In this document: in pieces, positions 59,027 through 64,000 of the stretch
Position numbering within the stretch: position 1 is the first letter of the stretch
How the letters are laid out: every line of letters begins with the position of its first letter
Assembly (NCBI RefSeq): GCF_019797845.1
Contig: NZ_CP081864.1
Span: 4,340,001-4,404,000, forward strand
Origin: Symbiopectobacterium purcellii
GTDB lineage: Bacteria > Pseudomonadota > Gammaproteobacteria > Enterobacterales > Enterobacteriaceae
DNA: 64,000 nt
Direction: 5' to 3'
Made by a program: the position numbers and the translations under genes
Notes under the pieces: generated by a model
What the model was told of the DNA's origin: nothing
The model's input: only the letters and a program-made list of their open reading frames with translations
The model's database searches: none

Positions 59027-59400
59027 CGGTTAAAAGCCGTCTATTCTCACGGATCTTGCTACTTATCCGTGGGAATAGCATGGTGGGAATTACAGCAATA
59101 TACCCTACATAATTCGAGTTGCAGGACAAAACGTTTACGTTTCGAACAGCGCTTGCGCTGGCCCTTTAGGGCGAGGCTCATTTATGCGTCTCGTAATGCG
59201 GCAAGGGAGAGCATCCCAATGAGCTTACTGAAGTAAGTGATTCGGGTGACAAATCTGCCAGGAGCAGATTTGAACGCTGCTTGCAGTGGCCTCGTGAGCG
59301 GTGAGGCCAGGAATGGGCCGAATAATGAGTACAGACAACGCATCTGCAACTTGAAGTATGACGGGCAAGTCGGCAGGTCTCTAACCAAGGATCTCACACT
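59027..59400. other. xylA-xylB gap filled by a structured repeat
   Basis: The 374-base gap consists almost wholly of the repeat at 59101-59366. AAGGATC shortly before 59401 is the xylB ribosome site. In E. coli the gap is short, so the repeat has expanded it. Confidence 0.65.
59101..59366 (+). repeat. Intergenic repeat, long form with extra hairpins
   Basis: The ends and centre match the reverse complement of 13903-14023: TACCCTACATAATTCGAGTT, CGGCAAG, ATGAGCTTACTGAAGTAAGT, GATTCGGGTGA, CATCTGCAACTTGAAGTATG. Two insertions of roughly 75 and 95 bases are present relative to the short form. They hold their own dyads: GCCCTTTAGGGC, AAATCTGC-CAGGA-GCAGATTT and GGCCTC-GTGAGCGGT-GAGGCC. No protein frame spans it. 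It lies inside the xylAB transcription unit and would fold strongly in RNA. Confidence 0.75.
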
Positions 59401-60870
59401 ATGTATATGGGTATCGATCTCGGCACATCCGGCGTTAAGACGCTTCTTTTGAATGAGGAAGGCAGCGTTATTGCCGCGCAAAGCGCGCCGTTAACGGTAT
59501 CCCGCCCCCATCCGCTCTGGTCTGAGCAATCGCCTGAGGCATGGTGGGCGGCAACCGATGCCACGGTGCAAGCGCTGGCAACACAGTACGATTTGCATGC
59601 CGTTAAGGCCATCGGCCTGACAGGGCAAATGCATGGCGCAACCTTGCTCGACAAACAGCATCGGGTATTGCGCCCCGCAATGCTGTGGAACGATGGCCGC
59701 AGTGCCACCCAATGCCACACATTGGAACAACGGGTGCCGGATTCTCGCCAGATTACCGGTAACCTGATGATGCCGGGCTTCACCGCCCCCAAACTGAAAT
59801 GGGTTCAGGAACATGAGCCCGCATGTTTTCGACAGATTGATAAAGTGCTGTTACCCAAAGACTACCTGCGCTGGCGTATGACGGGTGAATGTGCCAGCGA
59901 CATGTCGGATGCCGCCGGTACGATGTGGCTTGATGTCGGGAAACGGGACTGGAGTGATGCGCTGCTCGCCACCTGTTCGCTTGATCGCGAGGCCATGCCT
60001 GACTTGTTTGAGGGCAATCAGATAACCGGCTACCTTTCTGACGCACAGGCACAGCGCTGGAACATGAATAGCGTCCCGGTGGTTGCCGGTGGCGGCGATA
60101 ACGCAGCGGGTGCCGTCGGGGTCGGTCTGTGGCAAGCCGGGCAAGCCATGCTGTCACTGGGCACATCCGGCGTCTATTTTGCCGTCAGCGATGGCTTCCT
60201 CAGCAACCCGCAGCACGCGGTGCACAGCTTCTGCCATGCCTTGCCGGGCACCTGGCACTTGATGTCGGTGATGTTAAGCGCGGCATCATGTCTGGATTGG
60301 GCCGCCCGATTGACCCATGCCGAAAGCGTACCGCAATTACTGGAAGAAGCGGCACAGGCCACTGTCAATACCAGCATCCCCCCCGTCTGGTTCCTCCCCT
60401 ACCTTTCAGGCGAGCGCACCCCGCACAATAATCCGCAGGCAAAAGGCGCTTTTTGGGGGCTCACTCACCAGCATGGACGGGCAGAACTGGCGCGCGCCGT
60501 GCTGGAAGGCGTTGGGTTCGCGCTTGCCGATGGCATGGACGTGCTGCACATGACCGGGCTGCGCCCCTCCAGCATTACCTTGATTGGCGGTGGTGCGCGC
60601 AGCGCCTACTGGCGTCAAATGCTGGCGGATATCAGCGGACAGACGCTGGAATACCGCACCGGTGGCGATGTCGGCCCCGCACTGGGGGCGGCACGGCTAG
60701 CACAAAGCGCCGTGAATCCTGCTATCTCGCTGGCCGACCTGTTGCCACCGCTGCCTCTGGAGCAGGTTCACCAACCCGATGCCGCACAGCACGCCCGCTA
60801 TGCGCAGCAACGAGAAACGTTTCGTATGCTCTACCAGCAGCTGCGTCCGTTGATGAACGATACCCATTAA
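59401..60870 (+). CDS. xylB: Xylulokinase
   Basis: A 489-residue FGGY-family kinase that phosphorylates D-xylulose to xylulose 5-phosphate. MGIDLGTSGVKTLLLNEEG is the phosphate-1 motif. SEQSPEAWW, GLTGQMHGATLLD (substrate site), AMLWNDGRSATQ, VAGGGDNAAGAVGVG (catalytic aspartate region), LSLGTSGVYFA and LIGGGARSAYWRQMLADI are in order. The start is ATG 59401, with ATG 59407 as an alternative. It follows xylA, with a repeat in between, and its end overlaps wecH by 4 bases tail to tail. Confidence 0.96.
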   Translation: MYMGIDLGTSGVKTLLLNEEGSVIAAQSAPLTVSRPHPLWSEQSPEAWWAATDATVQALATQYDLHAVKAIGLTGQMHGATLLDKQHRVLRPAMLWNDGRSATQCHTLEQRVPDSRQITGNLMMPGFTAPKLKWVQEHEPACFRQIDKVLLPKDYLRWRMTGECASDMSDAAGTMWLDVGKRDWSDALLATCSLDREAMPDLFEGNQITGYLSDAQAQRWNMNSVPVVAGGGDNAAGAVGVGLWQAGQAMLSLGTSGVYFAVSDGFLSNPQHAVHSFCHALPGTWHLMSVMLSAASCLDWAARLTHAESVPQLLEEAAQATVNTSIPPVWFLPYLSGERTPHNNPQAKGAFWGLTHQHGRAELARAVLEGVGFALADGMDVLHMTGLRPSSITLIGGGARSAYWRQMLADISGQTLEYRTGGDVGPALGAARLAQSAVNPAISLADLLPPLPLEQVHQPDAAQHARYAQQRETFRMLYQQLRPLMNDTH

Positions 60871-61859
60871 CTGACCCAACGCCGAATGTCGCATCGCTGT
60901 ACCAACAGAGAGAGCAACATGCTGCACGCCACCGCGCAGGTAAAAACGTAAAAGATATCCAGTATCGGCCACCCTTTCAGGGCCAGATCGCGAGTACGAA
61001 TAAAATGAATAATCAGGGCATGGAAGCCATAAATAGCCAGAGAATGGCGGGAAATAAACGAAAATCCGGGGAAAGGGGCGCTCAATGCGGGAGCTTTGAA
61101 CAGGATCATCAGGCATACCGCCGCAATAAACACCAACGGGTTAGCATAGAGGTAGAACGTTTGGGTAAAGTTATCGTTGGCTAACGTCTGCTGCGAGGTG
61201 CCCATCGCAATCAGCAGCACGGAGGCAACGAACAACGGTGCGGCTCCCAACGTGACCCAACGCGTAGGCGTTAACGTCCCCAAAGCACGCCCCATCACCG
61301 CATACAGCAGGTAGTAAAAGGTGTCGCCCGCGATATACACATTGACCGGTAACAACGGGGTATGCCCTATCGTCAGTTCAGGCGTATTAGGATTAGCGAC
61401 AACGGCCAGAACCAATACCACTACGGCAAGGTATCGTCCTGACACCGGGGGAACCCGTATTAGCGGCGATAGCAGATAGATAACCAGAATGGCATAGAAA
61501 AACCACAGGTGATAAAAGCCCGGCTTTTGCCAGAACAATCGTAGCGCGTTGCCTGCATGAATAGGTGTCAGCAGCGCCATATACGCTAGGGCTACTGCGC
61601 TGTAAAACAGCAGGCAGAGGCCAATACGCAACAGGTGCTTTTTTTCCGCCCGCCGCTCGCCAAAAAACAGGTAGCCGGAAATCATAAAGAACAGCGGAAC
61701 ACCCACCCGGCACGCGGAATTTAGCAGGTTTGCCACATCCCAATGGCGCTCGCCCGGCATGCCTGCCGCCGTTATGTAATAGGTGGTACTGTGGATCAAC
61801 ACTACCATCAGGCAGGCTACAGCGCGTAGGTTATCGACCCAGCCTATCTTGTCCGACAT
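60867..61859 (-). CDS. wecH: Acyltransferase 3 family membrane protein WecH
   Basis: A 330-residue inner-membrane acyltransferase matching E. coli WecH (YiaH), which O-acetylates the GlcNAc of enterobacterial common antigen. VDNLRAVACLMVVLIHSTTY carries the catalytic-type histidine in the first membrane helix, then NLLNSACRVGVPLFFMISGY, FFGERRAEKKHLLRIGLCL and FISRHSLAIYGFHALIIHFI. About ten membrane segments are expected. It converges with xylB, sharing 4 bases. In E. coli yiaH lies in the same general xyl region of the chromosome. Confidence 0.92.
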   Translation of the reverse strand: MSDKIGWVDNLRAVACLMVVLIHSTTYYITAAGMPGERHWDVANLLNSACRVGVPLFFMISGYLFFGERRAEKKHLLRIGLCLLFYSAVALAYMALLTPIHAGNALRLFWQKPGFYHLWFFYAILVIYLLSPLIRVPPVSGRYLAVVVLVLAVVANPNTPELTIGHTPLLPVNVYIAGDTFYYLLYAVMGRALGTLTPTRWVTLGAAPLFVASVLLIAMGTSQQTLANDNFTQTFYLYANPLVFIAAVCLMILFKAPALSAPFPGFSFISRHSLAIYGFHALIIHFIRTRDLALKGWPILDIFYVFTCAVACSMLLSLLVQRCDIRRWVS

Positions 61860-61959
61860 GAGGCTCCCCTTTCGTCTTTAGCAGCATAAGGGTAGCCCCA
61901 CTACGGGTATGCCTCAATGGCCGGGTGTCTGGAAATGTCGTTATGGCGACCGCCTGACA

Positions 61960-62412
61960 TCACAACGCGAATGAGTAGACGCGCGATGATTCTCCCCATG
62001 GGTGATAGCCCTCTCCGGCATAGACAAATCCGGCTTGCTCGTAGAATCCAACCAGATCGGTACACAGATGCAAATGGGTGAAACCGTGTTTTCTCGCTTC
62101 ATCGGCGGCATGACGAATCAATTGGCGAGCAAGACCACGAGAACGACAGTCAGGTTCTACATAAAGCGCACAAAGCCAGGGGTAAAGCTCCATCCGGCTA
62201 ATGAAATCATTGGTAATCAGCCCAGCACAGCCAACAATCCGCTCGTCTTCAACCAGCAGATACCATTGTGGTCGCGGGTTCGCTGCCGTTAGCGAGCGTT
62301 CAATCGCATCCTGATACAACATCATCGTCTCTTCGGATGCCCACTGTTCCTGAAAATAAGCCGTAGCTTCTGCCGCCCAGTGCGGTGTTTCACGCACAGA
62401 AATTATCTTCAC
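61960..62412 (-). CDS. GNAT-family N-acetyltransferase
   Basis: A 150-residue acetyltransferase. The acetyl-CoA-binding motif is in LCALYVEPDCRSRGLARQLI (R/Q-x-x-G-x-A), preceded by VEDERIVGCAGL and followed by LHLCTDLVGFYEQAGF. Substrate unknown. The start is GTG at 62412 with AAGGA 7 bases upstream; the open frame extends to 62475 but without a site and through a terminator-like hairpin. It is monocistronic, between wecH and aldB. Confidence 0.85.
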   Translation of the reverse strand: MKIISVRETPHWAAEATAYFQEQWASEETMMLYQDAIERSLTAANPRPQWYLLVEDERIVGCAGLITNDFISRMELYPWLCALYVEPDCRSRGLARQLIRHAADEARKHGFTHLHLCTDLVGFYEQAGFVYAGEGYHPWGESSRVYSFAL

Positions 62413-62442
62413 ACAACGTTCCTTCGTGATAGAACAAAATAC

Positions 62443-62465
62443 AACGCCCGTCGTAGACGGGCGTT
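62443..62465 (-). terminator. Hairpin after aldB
   Basis: AACGCCCGTC-GTA-GACGGGCGTT is a perfect 10-bp stem with a 3-base loop. On the minus strand it is followed by GTATTTTGTTC. It stands 91 bases after the aldB stop, just before the GNAT gene, and should end the aldB transcript. Confidence 0.7.
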
Positions 62466-62555
62466 CAGACGCCACATGTCATCGTCGGTGAAAGCCGGGG
62501 ATGACGGTGACAGTAAGACAGTTTGTCAGCAACGCCCAGATCGATAACGCCCCCC

Positions 62556-64000
62556 TCAGAATAACCCGAGCGGTTTGTCGGAGTAACTCACCAACAAGCA
62601 CTTGGTTTGCTGGTAGTGCTCCAGCATCATCTTGTGATTTTCACGGCCAATGCCTGACTGTTTGTAGCCGCCAAAGGCCGCATGTGCCGGATAGGCATGA
62701 TAGCAGTTGGTCCACACACGCCCCGCCTGAATGCCCCGCCCCATACGATAGGCGATGTTGCTATTACGGCTCCACACCCCGGCGCCCAATCCATAGTGGG
62801 TATCGTTGGCGATCTCCAGCGCATCATCCATGGTTTTAAACGTGGTGACCGCGAGTACCGGACCAAAAATTTCCTCCTGAAACACGCGCATGCTGTTCTT
62901 TCCGAACAACACGGTCGGCTCCAGATAGTAGCCCTGCGTCAATGCATCCGACAACGCTTTGCGCCGCCCACCGGTCAGGATACGTGCGCCTTCCTGCTTA
63001 CCCACCTCAATATAATCAAGGATGGTTTTCAACTGGCCTTCCGATACCTGAGCCCCCATCATGGTCTGACTGTCCAGGGGGTTACCAATGCGGATGGCTT
63101 CGACCCGTCTTATCGCCCGTTCCATAAAACGGTCGTAAATAGATTCCTGAATCAATGCCCGGCTTGGGCAGGTACAGACTTCCCCCTGATTAAAGGCAAA
63201 CAGCGTGAAGCCTTCCAACACCTTATCGAAATAGCTGTCTTCTTTGTCCATCACGTCAGCAAAAAAGATATTGGGGGATTTCCCACCCAATTCCAGCGTC
63301 ACAGGCACCACATTGCGCGCCGCATAGCTCATAATTTGTTGTCCGACTTCGGTGGAGCCGGTAAACGCCACTTTAGCGATGCGCGGCGACGTCGCCAGAT
63401 ATTCACCAATCTCACTGCCAGAGCCATTCACCACGTTGACCACACCCGGTGGCAATAAATCCTGAATCAACTCCATCAGCATCAGCACGGAGAGCGGCGT
63501 CAATTTCGCCGGTTTAAGCACGATGCAATTACCTGCCGCCAGCGCCGGAGCCATTTTCCAGCAGGCCATCAGCAGGGGGAAATTCCATGGAATAATCTGC
63601 CCCACCACGCTCAGCGGTTCGTGAAAATGGTAAGCGACCGTATCCTTGTCGATTTCGCTGATCGCCCCTTCCTGCGCGCGGGCACAGGCGGCAAAGTAGC
63701 GGAAATGGTCGATGGCCAACGGCACATCAGCCCCTAAGGTTTCACGAATCGGTTTGCCGTTATCCCAGGTTTCCGCATACGCCAGCAGTTCCAGGTTCTC
63801 CTCCATGCGATCCGCAATCCGGTTCAGCAGCAAGGCGCGCTCCTGTACCGACATCTCGCCCCACTCTGCCTTGGCATTATGGGCGGCATCCAGCGCATGG
63901 TCGACATCACGCATACCGGAGCTGGCGACTTCGCACAGGGGTTGCCCGGTGACAGGCGTCAGGTTAACGAAATAGTCGCCACTGACCGGAGGCACCCAGG
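62556..64000 (-). CDS. aldB: NAD(P)-dependent aldehyde dehydrogenase AldB (5' end outside window)
   Basis: The frame is open to the window edge, so the gene is partial; about 30 N-terminal residues are missing by comparison with E. coli AldB (512 residues). Residues visible: [52 protein letters not shown], the general-base glutamate in [11 protein letters not shown], and the catalytic cysteine in [13 protein letters not shown]. It ends [11 protein letters not shown] exactly as in E. coli. AldB oxidises acetaldehyde and other small aldehydes in the cytoplasm. The GTG at 63995 is internal, not the start: the preceding codon gives the family tryptophan (WV-PP). Confidence 0.95.
   Translation of the reverse strand, partial: WVPPVSGDYFVNLTPVTGQPLCEVASSGMRDVDHALDAAHNAKAEWGEMSVQERALLLNRIADRMEENLELLAYAETWDNGKPIRETLGADVPLAIDHFRYFAACARAQEGAISEIDKDTVAYHFHEPLSVVGQIIPWNFPLLMACWKMAPALAAGNCIVLKPAKLTPLSVLMLMELIQDLLPPGVVNVVNGSGSEIGEYLATSPRIAKVAFTGSTEVGQQIMSYAARNVVPVTLELGGKSPNIFFADVMDKEDSYFDKVLEGFTLFAFNQGEVCTCPSRALIQESIYDRFMERAIRRVEAIRIGNPLDSQTMMGAQVSEGQLKTILDYIEVGKQEGARILTGGRRKALSDALTQGYYLEPTVLFGKNSMRVFQEEIFGPVLAVTTFKTMDDALEIANDTHYGLGAGVWSRNSNIAYRMGRGIQAGRVWTNCYHAYPAHAAFGGYKQSGIGRENHKMMLEHYQQTKCLLVSYSDKPLGLF

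Overview
The window comes from an enterobacterium, most likely a plant-associated member of the Pectobacteriaceae (Pectobacterium, Dickeya, Brenneria or Lonsdalea type). The evidence is the conserved block waaA-coaD / mutM-rpmG-rpmB-radC / coaBC-dut-slmA / pyrE-rph ... yicC, whose proteins closely match the Escherichia coli versions as I remember them, together with a pectin-oligomer locus (oligogalacturonate lyase plus a TogB-like binding protein). The genus cannot be fixed from the sequence alone.

Layout. 1-8.3 kb: the end of a lipopolysaccharide core cluster (two GT8 transferases, an unrecognised transferase-like protein, a hexapeptide acetyltransferase, a GT2-like protein, waaA, coaD, another GT2). 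Just upstream of this late part lies a degenerate copy of the 5' end of waaA. 8.3-14.9 kb: housekeeping genes for DNA repair (mutM, radC), ribosomal proteins L28 and L33, CoA synthesis (coaD, coaBC), dUTPase, the nucleoid occlusion factor SlmA, pyrE and rph. 15.1-33.2 kb: an 18-kb block between rph and yicC, which are adjacent and divergent in E. coli. It carries a GsiABCD-type importer operon with a dipeptide epimerase, a P1/DmpA peptidase (frameshifted), a DppA D-aminopeptidase and an isoaspartyl peptidase. A second, convergent DppBCDF-type importer operon has a Tat-exported binding protein and an S12 D-aminopeptidase-like hydrolase. An M19 dipeptidase and a LysR regulator complete the block. 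Together these look like a system for importing and degrading peptides with D-, beta- or gamma-linkages, such as murein peptides.

34.2-42.0 kb: an accessory region. It has a phd-doc toxin-antitoxin remnant fused by deletion, an inverse autotransporter (intimin/invasin type), three regulator genes upstream of it (a Crp/Fnr-like IprA relative with a nonsense codon, a lone receiver domain, and a LuxR-type protein frameshifted at an A8 tract), a possible new small membrane protein preceded by decamer repeats, and an orphan IbrA-like PAPS-reductase-family protein. 42-43 kb: glpM and cueP. 43.1-49.5 kb: a pectin-oligomer locus (broken sugar isomerase, TogB-like binding protein, oligogalacturonate lyase, Gfo/Idh/MocA oxidoreductase) and a divergent unrecognised gene with a frameshift. 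49.8-52.2 kb: argG with ARG boxes and a DJ-1 family protein. 52.2-60.9 kb: the xylose regulon xylR-xylH-xylG-xylF / xylA-xylB, in which xylA has lost one G from a G run. 60.9-64 kb: wecH, a GNAT acetyltransferase and aldB, which runs off the window.

A recurring theme is gene damage: eight genes or gene remnants are truncated or interrupted, and all four frameshifts are single missing bases. This could be real genome decay in a host-adapted bacterium or, for the homopolymer cases, assembly error. A structured repeat family occurs in the rph-pyrE gap and, with extra hairpins, in the xylA-xylB gap.
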